DNA of 49,314 nucleotides from Paludibacteraceae bacterium (GCA_017517845.1 JAFWXW010000020.1:1-49314); one strand, 5' to 3'. Counted from the first letter of the stretch, positions 35,060-43,703 are shown. Made by a program: numbers and translations. Notes: generated from the letters alone by a model not told the origin.

Positions 35060-35671
35060 CTATGCCCTTTGTCGATAACTACTAATATTGAATTGCATAC
35101 ACATTTTTTCTATGTTAGAGTTACTTTTAAGTTTATTGCGGACCCTAGAGATTTGGGTACGACAAGCTCCAGAACTTAAATTAAGTTCATCGCAAATATT
35201 TTGATTCGTATAATTGTTTAATAAAAGTTCTATAATGCGTTTCTCCGTTGGAGACATCGAAGATATTAATGAAGAGATAGAGTTTAAATTCTCTTTTGAT
35301 TCTATATTATAATCAGAACTATAACTCTCAGAGGCCTTTATTTGCAAATAAGTACCAGAAATAGGCCTTTCATCCTCATTATATAAAGTATAAGAATCTA
35401 AGGAAATAAAATTTTCCCTTTTCTTATTAGCTTCAATATAATCTAGAGTAGTATTTTTTGCTATTGCCTTAAACCAATTATCATGAGAAATTTCCTTATT
35501 ATATCTCACTTGATTTAACCATATTTTTTCTAGCACTTGACTTACTATGTCTTCAATATCTTGTTCTTGAGCAGTAAAGTTAGATATAGCAAATGTTTTC
35601 TTTATTGTAGGAAATAAAGTATTAGAAATAACTTTGTTTAAGTTTTTGGTAGTTGTTGTGAATCTGTTCAT
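35060..35671 (-). CDS. Sigma-70 family (ECF-like) RNA polymerase sigma factor
   Basis: 203 residues from the ATG at 35671, which has AAGAAGAAAA upstream; the ATG at 35701 would add ten residues. Sigma region 2 is seen in DIEDIVSQVLEKIWLN..ISHDNWFKAIAKNTTLDYIEANKKRE; region 4 in MSPTEKRIIELLLNNYTNQNICDELNLSSGACRTQISRVRNKLKS, an HTH. No anti-sigma factor is recognised next to it. It is upstream of the helicase on the same strand and may control the island. Two-domain ECF factors are common in Bacteroidetes, usually with FecR; here the context is different. Confidence 0.82.
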   Translation of the reverse strand: MNRFTTTTKNLNKVISNTLFPTIKKTFAISNFTAQEQDIEDIVSQVLEKIWLNQVRYNKEISHDNWFKAIAKNTTLDYIEANKKRENFISLDSYTLYNEDERPISGTYLQIKASESYSSDYNIESKENLNSISSLISSMSPTEKRIIELLLNNYTNQNICDELNLSSGACRTQISRVRNKLKSNSNIEKMCMQFNISSYRQRA

Positions 35672-35726
35672 ATTATTTTCTTCTTTTAATAGATTAAACA
35701 TACGATGGGGCTAATATTTAAATAAT

Positions 35727-35745
35727 GGTCAAACTTAGTTTAACC
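35727..35745 (-). promoter_or_regulatory. Sigma gene promoter overlapping an imperfect palindrome
   Basis: -7 TAAGTTTG (35730-35737, minus strand) lies within GGTCAAACTTAGTTTAACC, a palindrome with one mismatched pair. This suggests repression or autoregulation of the sigma gene. Confidence 0.5.
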
Positions 35746-35832
35746 ACTTGGTTCTGTCCAGTATTCATATAGCAAATTCTATGCCAAAAACATATAACAA
35801 TAAAAAAATATTTATTTTTCAGTAAAATTACA

Positions 35833-35856
35833 AAACCTTGCCAAATAGCAAGGTTT
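35833..35856 (-). terminator. Island-type hairpin terminator (AAACCTTGC)
   Basis: Nine-base arms around CAAATA, ten bases past the stop of the 129-residue membrane protein gene. Confidence 0.7.
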
Positions 35857-35865
35857 GTTAACTAC

Positions 35866-36255
35866 CTAATTCCTTTCTATAGAAACAGTACCATCAGGGT
35901 TAAATTTTATTTTATATCCATGTTTCATTGCTAAAGTAGCTAAACCTAGACCACCACCTATCAACATAGCTAATTCTGTTGCTGTCATAGTAACCGTTCC
36001 TACTGTTAAAGCAGTGGCTGTAAGTCCCGCCGCACCTGCTATCAAAGATGTTCCAGCCGTAAAAGGAACTGCAATAAGAGCGCCAGCAGTAATTAACGAA
36101 CCTGCTATAAGTGAACCTCTTCTTATTATTTTCTGCTTTTTTGCTTTTGCTCTCATCTCATTTGCAAGTGATCCTTCTACTCTAATTCTATTTACATTTT
36201 TATTTTTTAGAGCTTCATCTAATTCATTTTTTGTGGTAACAGTTATTTGTGTCAT
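35866..36255 (-). CDS. Small membrane protein with VTVTT N-domain and Gly/Ala-rich core, paralogue 2
   Basis: 129 residues; the same three-part plan as the gene at 23274-23660, with N-terminal VTVTTKNELDEALKNKNVNRIRVEGSLANEMRAKAKK, a hydrophobic Gly/Ala/Thr core and C-terminal YKIKFNPDGTVSIERN. Roughly half the residues of the N-domain are identical between the two. It follows a zinc-ribbon gene by 60 bases in a three-gene operon starting at 36854. Function unknown. Confidence 0.75.
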   Translation of the reverse strand: MTQITVTTKNELDEALKNKNVNRIRVEGSLANEMRAKAKKQKIIRRGSLIAGSLITAGALIAVPFTAGTSLIAGAAGLTATALTVGTVTMTATELAMLIGGGLGLATLAMKHGYKIKFNPDGTVSIERN

Positions 36256-36315
36256 ATCTATTTATTTTTTAGGTTAACGTCTAAGTTTTTAAGTATTTCT
36301 TTTAGTATTTACAAA

Positions 36316-36471
36316 TTAATAATCATCATCCAAATAATCTTCATCAGCATAGGCATCATCTGGAATTACATCACAATCCCAAGTTGTATCACAATCAGGA
36401 CATTCATAAACAGAACCATCGCAATAAGCGCTATCACCGCCACAATATGGGCAATCTACATTGAAACTCAT
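36316..36471 (-). CDS. Tiny six-cysteine zinc-ribbon protein, paralogue 3
   Basis: 51 residues: CPYCGG, Cys17, CPDC, Cys33, then VIPDDAYADEDYLDDDY. Residues 1-40 differ from the copy at 24709 in only a few positions, whereas the acidic tail has diverged, suggesting a conserved zinc fold and a tail selected mainly for charge. It lies between the 107- and 129-residue membrane protein genes. Confidence 0.85.
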   Translation of the reverse strand: MSFNVDCPYCGGDSAYCDGSVYECPDCDTTWDCDVIPDDAYADEDYLDDDY

Positions 36472-36477
36472 AATATA

Positions 36478-36515
36478 TTTTTTTAATTAGTAATTATTTT
36501 TTTAATTAGTAATTA
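36478..36515. repeat. Exact tandem duplication of a 19-base AT-rich unit
   Basis: The unit TTTTTTTAATTAGTAATTA occurs twice without a gap, just upstream of the zinc-ribbon ATG. Confidence 0.85.
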
Positions 36516-36530
36516 TTTTTTATCACTTTT

Positions 36531-36854
36531 CTATGATTTACTCCTATTACGTTTACGAGATTTATAAATTGCTACACCTGCACCAATTGCACCTGCACCT
36601 GCTAGTGCCCATCCCACTGGACCTAATAATCCTAGTATTGCAGAACCTGCGGCCATACCACCACCGCCAGCAGCTAATGATCCACCGCCTACCCATGCTA
36701 AAAAGGTAGAGGTTTCAGCAGCACCAGCTAAAGTTGCACCTGGACCTGCACTAAAGATTGACCATAAGATTGCCTTACCACCTACAGCTGTTGCTGTACC
36801 CAAAGCACTAGCGCCCGCGCTAGTACCTACAATTACTTTATCAGATTTTTTCAT
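36531..36854 (-). CDS. Small Gly/Ala-rich membrane protein (glycine-zipper-like)
   Basis: 107 residues, more than half Gly, Ala and Ser, with three or four weakly hydrophobic stretches (GTSAGASALGTATAVGGKAIL, GSLAAGGGGMAAGSAILG, LAGAGAIGAGVAIYK) and a basic tail KSRKRNRSKS. The composition resembles glycine-zipper and bacteriocin-like membrane peptides. No family recognised. It is the first gene of the island, divergent from lepA. No TAnnTTTG box is visible upstream. Confidence 0.7.
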   Translation of the reverse strand: MKKSDKVIVGTSAGASALGTATAVGGKAILWSIFSAGPGATLAGAAETSTFLAWVGGGSLAAGGGGMAAGSAILGLLGPVGWALAGAGAIGAGVAIYKSRKRNRSKS

Positions 36855-36916
36855 AACAAAAGATTTATTACGTTTAGGTTTATAATGAATTATATACTTT
36901 TTCGAGCCTCTATTAT

Positions 36917-36938
36917 ATAATACGACAGAACGTATTAT
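36917..36938. promoter_or_regulatory. Inverted repeat upstream of the island's first gene
   Basis: ATAATACG, six-base spacer ACAGAA, CGTATTAT, in the 211-base divergent region between the 107-residue gene and lepA. A candidate operator. Confidence 0.5.
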
Positions 36939-37036
36939 TTGTTACAATAAAAAATTACTTTTTTTTAATAATTTTCTAATCTATAAGAAGTTTCTAACAT
37001 TTTATTATATAATATAAAATATTACTGATTTTTCAC

Positions 37037-37044
37037 TATCTTTG
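37037..37044 (+). promoter_or_regulatory. -7 box TATCTTTG for lepA
   Basis: Exact TAnnTTTG, 21 bases before the lepA ATG. Confidence 0.6.
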
Positions 37045-37065
37045 TACCTTATTTAAAAGAGACTA

Positions 37066-38853
37066 ATGAAACATATAAGAAACTTCTGTATTATAGCCCA
37101 TATTGACCATGGTAAGAGTACTCTGGCGGACCGTTTGCTAGAGGTGACACGCACTGTTGTAGGCAAGGATATGCAAGCGCAGGTGCTAGACAATATGGAT
37201 TTGGAGCGTGAGAGAGGCATCACTATCAAGAGTCATGCCATTCAAATGGACTACACATACAACAATGAGAAATACACCTTAAACTTGATTGACACCCCAG
37301 GACACGTGGACTTTGCATACGAGGTATCACGTTCTATTGCAGCTTGCGAGGGTGCGCTACTTATTGTGGATGCCACTCAGGGTATTCAAGCACAAACAAT
37401 TTCCAACCTTTATATGGCAATTGAGCACGACTTGGAGATTATTCCAATCATGAACAAAATGGATATGGACAACGCCATGCCAGAAGAGGTGGAAGACCAG
37501 ATTGTAGAACTTCTTGGTTGCAAACCTGAGGAAATTATTCGTGCCAGTGGTAAAACAGGTATGGGTGTAATGGAAATTTTGGACGCGATTGTGGAACGCA
37601 TCAAACCTCCAAAGGGCGACCCAGAAGCTCCACTTCAATGTCTAATTTTCGACTCTGTATTCAACCCATTCCGTGGCATTATCACTTATATGAAAATAGT
37701 GAATGGTTGCATCAATACAGGCGACCTTGTAAAATTCGTTAATACAGGAAAACAATATAACGCAGATGAGATTGGTGTTCTACGCTTGGATATGGAACCA
37801 AGAAAGGAACTTAAGTGTGGTGATGTGGGTTATATTATCTCTGGTATCAAGAATTCTAAAGAAGTGCGTGTGGGTGATACCATTACTCACGTAAACGAGC
37901 CTTGCGACAGTGCGATTGACGGGTTTGAAGAAGTAAAACCTATGGTATTCGCAGGTATATATCCTATAGATACTGATGATTTTGAAGACTTGCGTGCATC
38001 TATAGAAAAACTGCAACTAAACGACGCTGCACTTACCTTCCAAGCTGAATCTTCTATTGCTCTTGGCTTTGGTTTCCGCTGCGGTTTCTTAGGAATGCTT
38101 CACATGGAAATTGTGCAAGAACGTCTAGACCGTGAGTTTAATATGGACGTTATCACAACCGTGCCTAACGTACCTTATAAAATCTACACCAAAAAAGGCG
38201 ACGTGCTTGAAGTGCACAACCCTTCTGGCATGCCAGACATTATGCTAATAGACCACGTGGAAGAACCATATATCCGTGCTTCTATTATTACAAAAACAGA
38301 TTTCATTGGTCAAATCATGACACTTTGCTTGGGCAAACGTGGTGAACTTATCAAACAAGAATACATTTCATCAAACCGTATTGAGCTTATCTACGATATG
38401 CCAATGGGCGAAATTGTGTTCGACTTCTACGACAAATTGAAATCTATTTCAAAAGGTTATGCATCTTTCGACTACCACATGAATGGTTTCAGAACTTCTC
38501 GTTTGATAAAACTTGATATTCTATTAAATGGTGAACCTGTGGACGCGCTTTCTACCCTAACCCACTTCGACAACGCTGTGACTATTGGTCGTAGAATGTG
38601 TGAAAAACTGAAAGAGCTAATCCCACGTCAACAGTTTGAAATTGCTATTCAAGCTGCTATTGGTTCTAAAATCATTGCTCGCGAAACCATTAAACCTGTG
38701 CGTAAAGACGTAACTGCTAAGTGTTATGGTGGTGACGTGTCTCGTAAACGTAAGCTTTTGGAAAAACAAAAGAAAGGTAAGAAGCGTATGAAACAAATTG
38801 GTACGGTAGAGGTGCCACAAAAGGCGTTTATGGAGGTCTTGAAGCTTGATTAG
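37066..38853 (+). CDS. lepA: Elongation factor 4 (LepA)
   Basis: 595 residues, full length. A ribosomal GTPase that back-translocates or remodels ribosomes. GTPase motifs: [15 protein letters not shown] (G1), [11 protein letters not shown] (G2), DTPGHVDF (G3), NKMDMDNA (G4). The LepA-specific C-terminal domain ends in [27 protein letters not shown]. Codon use here is less AT-biased than in the island next door, as expected of a highly expressed conserved gene. Confidence 0.98.
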   Translation: MKHIRNFCIIAHIDHGKSTLADRLLEVTRTVVGKDMQAQVLDNMDLERERGITIKSHAIQMDYTYNNEKYTLNLIDTPGHVDFAYEVSRSIAACEGALLIVDATQGIQAQTISNLYMAIEHDLEIIPIMNKMDMDNAMPEEVEDQIVELLGCKPEEIIRASGKTGMGVMEILDAIVERIKPPKGDPEAPLQCLIFDSVFNPFRGIITYMKIVNGCINTGDLVKFVNTGKQYNADEIGVLRLDMEPRKELKCGDVGYIISGIKNSKEVRVGDTITHVNEPCDSAIDGFEEVKPMVFAGIYPIDTDDFEDLRASIEKLQLNDAALTFQAESSIALGFGFRCGFLGMLHMEIVQERLDREFNMDVITTVPNVPYKIYTKKGDVLEVHNPSGMPDIMLIDHVEEPYIRASIITKTDFIGQIMTLCLGKRGELIKQEYISSNRIELIYDMPMGEIVFDFYDKLKSISKGYASFDYHMNGFRTSRLIKLDILLNGEPVDALSTLTHFDNAVTIGRRMCEKLKELIPRQQFEIAIQAAIGSKIIARETIKPVRKDVTAKCYGGDVSRKRKLLEKQKKGKKRMKQIGTVEVPQKAFMEVLKLD

Positions 38854-38880
38854 TTAGGAGTTAGGAATTAGGAGTTAGGA
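38853..38880. repeat. TTAGGAR heptamer repeat (four units)
   Basis: GTTAGGA, GTTAGGA, ATTAGGA, GTTAGGA starting at the last base of the lepA stop codon. Confidence 0.9.
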
Positions 38881-38932
38881 GTTAAAATATAAATAATAAA
38901 TAACAAATAATTAATAAACAAACTAAACAATT

Positions 38933-40228
38933 ATGGAAATTCCAGTATGGGCGTTGATCCCGTTTGTGGTGATGTTGCTTTGCATTGCCATTGGCCCGCT
39001 AGTTGCTGAGCATTGGTGGGAAAACAATAAGAACAAACTTATTGTTTCATTAGTACTAGGTGTTCCTACAGCCATTTGGCTATGCCTAAACGGTATGTCA
39101 CATGACTTAATGCACCAAATGATTTTCGACTACATTCCATTTATCATCCTGCTTACAGCGCTATTTACTGTAACTGGTGGTATCCACTTGAGCGGTGATA
39201 TACCTGCTAAACCAAGTGTAAACACATTATTCCTTGGAATTGGTCTTATTTTAGCTTCTATCATGGGTACTACAGGTGCAGCTATGCTTCTTATCCGCCC
39301 ATTAATTGAAACAAACAAAGAACGTAAAAACAAAGTTCACACAATTTTATTCTTTATTGCTATCGTAGCAAACTGTGGTGGTCTTCTTACTCCACTTGGT
39401 GACCCACCATTGTTCCTTCTTTATTTAAAAGGTGCTCCATTTACATGGTTCCTTAACCTATTTGTAGAATGGGCATTTGCTGGTATCTTGCTTCTTGTAA
39501 TTTACTATTTTGTAGATTCTTACTGCTACAAACAAGAAAAGAAAGAAGACCTTATCAAAGATTTCCAACGTGTTAAACCATTGAGACTTTCTGGTAACAT
39601 CAACTTCCTATACCTTGCAGCAATTGTTTGTGCAGTGGCATTTATCAACCCAGGTACTATCCCTGCAATGGGTGAAGAACACGCTCCTATTTATATGAAA
39701 CTTCTTCGCGAAATTGTATTAATAGGTATTATTCTTGCTTCTCTATTCACCACTAGCAAAAAGGTACGTGAAGACAACAAATATTCTTGGGGTCCTATCA
39801 TTGAAGTTGCAGTGCTATTCTTAGGTATCTTTGCTACTATGACTCCTGCTCTTTTATTCTTGAAAGAAGCTGCTCCAAACCTAGGTCTTACAGAAAGCTG
39901 GCAATTCTACTATTGCACAGGTGCTTTAAGTTCATTCCTAGACAATGCTCCTACAGCTCTTGCATTCCACAGTGTGGCTAGCGGTCTTCCTGTAGTAGAA
40001 GGCGCTACAATGGTAGCTGGCATTCCAGAAATCTTACTTAAAGCTATCTCTATAGGTGCAGTATTCTTTGGTGCTATGACCTACATTGGCAATGGTCCAA
40101 ACTTTATGGTTAAAGCTATCGCTGAAGAAAACAAAATCGAAATGCCAAGTTTCTTTGGTTATATGATTAAATTCTCACTTATAGTATTATTACCAGTTTA
40201 TATTATAACACAACTAATATTCTTATAA
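38933..40228 (+). CDS. NhaD-like sodium:proton antiporter (ion transporter superfamily)
   Basis: 431 residues and about eleven or twelve membrane helices. Two inverted halves carry the IT/ArsB-superfamily hairpins: ANCGGLLTPLGDPPLFL (near residue 150) and SSFLDNAPTALAFH (near residue 350), followed by GAMTYIGNGPNFMVKAIAEE. The PLGDPP motif is typical of NhaD-type antiporters, which exchange Na+ or Li+ for H+. Substrate is inferred from family only. Confidence 0.85.
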   Translation: MEIPVWALIPFVVMLLCIAIGPLVAEHWWENNKNKLIVSLVLGVPTAIWLCLNGMSHDLMHQMIFDYIPFIILLTALFTVTGGIHLSGDIPAKPSVNTLFLGIGLILASIMGTTGAAMLLIRPLIETNKERKNKVHTILFFIAIVANCGGLLTPLGDPPLFLLYLKGAPFTWFLNLFVEWAFAGILLLVIYYFVDSYCYKQEKKEDLIKDFQRVKPLRLSGNINFLYLAAIVCAVAFINPGTIPAMGEEHAPIYMKLLREIVLIGIILASLFTTSKKVREDNKYSWGPIIEVAVLFLGIFATMTPALLFLKEAAPNLGLTESWQFYYCTGALSSFLDNAPTALAFHSVASGLPVVEGATMVAGIPEILLKAISIGAVFFGAMTYIGNGPNFMVKAIAEENKIEMPSFFGYMIKFSLIVLLPVYIITQLIFL

Positions 40229-40235
40229 TAGAGCC

Positions 40236-40343
40236 GAATAAAAAGTGTACTTCTTCGTTACGCTTGTCTTCGAAATCCTCATTTACGTCCAGTAAACTCC
40301 GGTTTCTCAGACTTCGCAAGCCTAGAATTACATCTTTTTATTC
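40236..40343 (-). repeat. Structured intergenic repeat, copy B (inverted)
   Basis: Terminal arms GAATAAAAAG/CTTTTTATTC. Read on the minus strand it matches copy A with roughly 88 percent identity, including CCGGAGTTTACT and CGTAAATGAGGATTT. It lies upstream of purB. Confidence 0.9.
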
Positions 40344-40384
40344 AATTCAAACAACAAGGAACTTGTTATCATAAATAATTAACT

Positions 40385-41728
40385 ATGGAACTATCAATTT
40401 TAACTGCAATTTCTCCAGTAGATGGTCGTTATAGAAATAAAGTAGAGGCACTAGCACCTTATTATTCTGAATTTGCTCTTATAAAATATAGAGTAAGAGT
40501 AGAAATCGAATATTTCATTGCACTTTGCGAACTTCCAGTGCCACAACTTGCAGGTGTAGATAAAAACTTATTTGAAAGCCTACGCGACATCTACAGAAAC
40601 TTTTCTCTTGCTGACGCAAACGTGGTGAAAAACACAGAAAAAGTTACAAACCACGACGTGAAAGCAGTAGAATATTTCATCAAAGGTAAATTTGATGAAA
40701 TGGGACTAAGTGATTATAAGGAATTTATCCACTTTGGTCTTACCTCACAAGACATCAACAACACATCTGTACCAATGATGGTAAAAGAAAGTTTGTCTGA
40801 TGTATTTGTACCTGCTATAGAAGAACTTATAGCCAAACTTAACGCATACGCAGAAGAATGGAAAAACATTCCAATGCTTGCTAAAACTCACGGTCAGCCA
40901 GCCTCTCCTACTCGTTTGGGCAAAGAAATAAAAGTATTTGCTTACCGCTTAGAAGAACAACTTGCTACCCTAAAAGTAGTGAAATATACTGCTAAATTTG
41001 GCGGTGCAACAGGTAACTACAATGCTCATAATGTGGCATATCCTGCTATAGATTGGAAAGCATTTGGTAATAAATTTGTGAGTGAATACCTTGGTCTAGA
41101 ACGCGAACAATGGACTACACAAATTTCAAACTACGACCACCTAGCGGCTATTTTTGATGCTATTAAACGTATTAATACCATCATTATAGACCTAGACCGC
41201 GACTTCTGGACATATATTTCTATGGAATACTTTAAACAAACTATTAAAGCTGGTGAAGTAGGTTCTTCTGCTATGCCTCACAAAGTAAATCCTATCGACT
41301 TTGAAAACTCAGAAGGCAACTTAGGTATTTCAACTGCTATTTTAGAACACTTAGCACACAAATTGCCAGTTTCTCGTCTTCAACGAGACCTAACAGACTC
41401 TACAGTAATACGTAACATCGGTGTGCCATTAGCTCACTCACTTCTTGCTGTGGCTAGTACAATGAAAGGTTTAGGCAAACTATTGCTAAACGAAAGTGCA
41501 ATTAAAGCAGACCTAGAAAACTGCTGGAACGTATGTGCAGAGGCTATTCAAACTATTTTAAGACGCGAAAACTACCCTAAACCATACGAAACTCTAAAAG
41601 AACTTACACGTACCAACGATGTGGTTAATGCAGAGTCTATCAGTAAGTTTATAGAAGGATTAAATGTTTCAGAAGAAGTAAAAGCTGAATTACGCGAAAT
41701 CACTCCATACTCATACACTGGTATTTAA
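40385..41728 (+). CDS. purB: Adenylosuccinate lyase
   Basis: 447 residues. It cleaves SAICAR and adenylosuccinate with release of fumarate, in IMP and AMP synthesis. The fumarase/ASL signature SSAMPHKVNPIDFENSEGN lies near residues 296-314; FIHFGLTSQDINNTS and AKTHGQPASPTRLGKE are the other two active-site blocks. The gene is bracketed by inverted copies of the structured repeat. Confidence 0.97.
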   Translation: MELSILTAISPVDGRYRNKVEALAPYYSEFALIKYRVRVEIEYFIALCELPVPQLAGVDKNLFESLRDIYRNFSLADANVVKNTEKVTNHDVKAVEYFIKGKFDEMGLSDYKEFIHFGLTSQDINNTSVPMMVKESLSDVFVPAIEELIAKLNAYAEEWKNIPMLAKTHGQPASPTRLGKEIKVFAYRLEEQLATLKVVKYTAKFGGATGNYNAHNVAYPAIDWKAFGNKFVSEYLGLEREQWTTQISNYDHLAAIFDAIKRINTIIIDLDRDFWTYISMEYFKQTIKAGEVGSSAMPHKVNPIDFENSEGNLGISTAILEHLAHKLPVSRLQRDLTDSTVIRNIGVPLAHSLLAVASTMKGLGKLLLNESAIKADLENCWNVCAEAIQTILRRENYPKPYETLKELTRTNDVVNAESISKFIEGLNVSEEVKAELREITPYSYTGI

Positions 41729-41744
41729 AAATAATTAATAAATA

Positions 41745-41863
41745 GGAGTTGAATAAAAAGATGTAATTCAAGGCTTGCGAAGCCTGAAAAACCGGAGTTT
41801 ACTAACGTAAATGAGGATTTTGAGGGCAAGCGTAACGCAGAAGTACGCTTTTTATTCAGCTCC
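41745..41863 (+). repeat. Structured intergenic repeat, copy A
   Basis: Terminal arms 41745-41760 and 41848-41863 pair over 16 bases with one G-T. The core matches copies B and C. It lies between purB and the ABC transporter; a spurious 22-codon N-terminal extension of the transporter frame would be encoded by this repeat. Confidence 0.9.
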
Positions 41864-41876
41864 CTTAATAAAAATT

Positions 41877-43703
41877 ATGTTCAAAACCCTATTAAAACGT
41901 TTTGTTCCACCTTATAAAAAATCAGTGGTTGGTGTGCTATTTTTTAGCATACTATCCACTGTTTTAAGTTTATTCTCATTTGCTCTTATTGTCCCTATCC
42001 TAGAGATTTTATTTGGAATTTCCAATCCAGTGGAACAAGCTCCTGAATATAACGGATTTGGTAATGCTTTTGATTTCTTAAAAGACTACCTATTCTATTA
42101 TGTTACCATTTTTATGACTACTTATGGTAAAATCCAAACTTTGGGAGTATTGGCTGTAGGCCTAATAGTAATGACATTCTTAAAGGTAATTACCTATTAT
42201 CTGAGTTCATTATTTATGGCTTATATGCAAACAGGAGTAGTAAAAGACCTAAGAAACAATATATTAGACAAGATATTAACCCTTCCTATAGGTTTCTTCA
42301 CCGAAGAGAAAAAGGGTGATATTATGTCTAGAGTGAGTGTAGATGTAACAGATGTGGAAGCATCTATTATGGGTTCTCTAGATATGCTTATCAAGAATCC
42401 TATTATCATTTTAATCTATCTATTTGTGCTTATTTCTGTAAGCTGGGAACTTTCATTATTTGTATTTATTATGCTACCACTAGCAGGACTGCTTATGGGA
42501 GTGGTTGGTAAAAACTTAAAGAAAGATTCACTAGAAGTGGGTAAAGAACAGGGAAATCTTACTTCACAGATAGAAGAAATGCTAGGTGGATTACGTATCA
42601 TAAAAGCATTTAATGCAGAAGGAAAGATTTCTAATCGTTCACACAATCAGACTAGAAGAATAAGAGATGCTATACTAAAGGTAGTAAAAAGACAATACCT
42701 AGCCCACCCTATGAGTGAATTTCTAGGAACTATGATAATTTCTATAGTGGTTTGCTATGGTGGTTATCTTATCCTATGCACTAATAGTGGTCTTCAAGCC
42801 TCTGTTTTCATCTATTATATTCTTATTTTTTATAGTATCATAAATCCTATAAAGGAACTTTCTCGTGCTTCATATAATGTACGCAAAGGTATGGGTTCTC
42901 TGGAACGTATTGATAAAATTATGACTGCAGAAAATCCTATTTCTTCTCCAGAAAATGCTGTTGTACTAGACAACTTTAAACACGAAATAGAATATAAGAA
43001 CGTTTACTTTAAGTACAAAAATGATTGGATTCTAGAGGATATAAACCTTACTATTAAACGTGGTAAAACAATAGCACTTGTAGGTCAATCTGGTTCTGGA
43101 AAATCTACTTTGGTAGATCTACTTCCTAGATTTTGGGACGTAAACGCAGGTGAAATTCTTATTGACGGAGTAAATATTAAGAATATACCATTAATATCCC
43201 TACGTTCTCTGATGGGCAATGTAAATCAAGAAGCTATCCTATTTAATGATACTTTTTATAATAATATAGCATTTGGCGTAGAAAGTGCCACAGAAGAAGA
43301 GGTTATCAAGGCTGCAAAAATTGCTAATGCTCACGACTTTATCTCGGTTACAGAATTTGGTTATGACACAAATATTGGCGATAGAGGTTGTAAACTTTCT
43401 GGTGGTCAAAGACAAAGAATTAGCATTGCCAGAGCTATATTAAAGAACCCTCCTATCCTCATTTTGGATGAAGCTACTTCTGCTCTAGATACAGAATCTG
43501 AAAAACTAGTTCAAGAAGCATTAGAAAACCTAATGAAAAATCGTACCACAATAGTGATAGCACACAGACTTTCTACAGTGAGAAATGCCGATGAAATTTG
43601 TGTACTAGAAAAGGGTAAAATTATAGAAAGAGGTAATCATGATGAGCTTATGGCACAAAAAGGTGCTTACTTCAACCTACAACAAAGCCAAAGTCTCAAA
43701 TAA
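41877..43703 (+). CDS. ABC exporter, MsbA-like (fused permease and ATPase)
   Basis: 608 residues from the ATG at 41877; the longer frame from 41811 is repeat sequence. Six membrane helices in the first 330 residues, then the ATPase: GQSGSGKST (near 403), LSGGQRQRISIARAIL (near 508), ILILDEATSALD (near 527) and IAHRLSTV. The type exports lipids, such as lipid A core, or drugs. MsbA is one candidate, but Bacteroidetes have several such proteins. Its last 27 bases overlap the convergent GGGP synthase gene. Confidence 0.9.
   Translation: MFKTLLKRFVPPYKKSVVGVLFFSILSTVLSLFSFALIVPILEILFGISNPVEQAPEYNGFGNAFDFLKDYLFYYVTIFMTTYGKIQTLGVLAVGLIVMTFLKVITYYLSSLFMAYMQTGVVKDLRNNILDKILTLPIGFFTEEKKGDIMSRVSVDVTDVEASIMGSLDMLIKNPIIILIYLFVLISVSWELSLFVFIMLPLAGLLMGVVGKNLKKDSLEVGKEQGNLTSQIEEMLGGLRIIKAFNAEGKISNRSHNQTRRIRDAILKVVKRQYLAHPMSEFLGTMIISIVVCYGGYLILCTNSGLQASVFIYYILIFYSIINPIKELSRASYNVRKGMGSLERIDKIMTAENPISSPENAVVLDNFKHEIEYKNVYFKYKNDWILEDINLTIKRGKTIALVGQSGSGKSTLVDLLPRFWDVNAGEILIDGVNIKNIPLISLRSLMGNVNQEAILFNDTFYNNIAFGVESATEEEVIKAAKIANAHDFISVTEFGYDTNIGDRGCKLSGGQRQRISIARAILKNPPILILDEATSALDTESEKLVQEALENLMKNRTTIVIAHRLSTVRNADEICVLEKGKIIERGNHDELMAQKGAYFNLQQSQSLK

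Noticed and set aside
22821-36471. CRISPR array or retron RNA in the island
   Set aside because: The repeats seen are hairpins at gene ends with irregular spacing, not repeat-spacer units; there is no reverse transcriptase or Cas gene.
22310-36854. Integrated phage or conjugative element
   Set aside because: No integrase, transposase, capsid, relaxase or Tra gene is visible and no tRNA or direct repeats bound the block; the LPD3-like domain alone is not enough.
41811-41876. 22-residue N-terminal extension of the ABC transporter
   Set aside because: It lies within structured repeat copy A; MFKTLLKRF at 41877 is the natural start.
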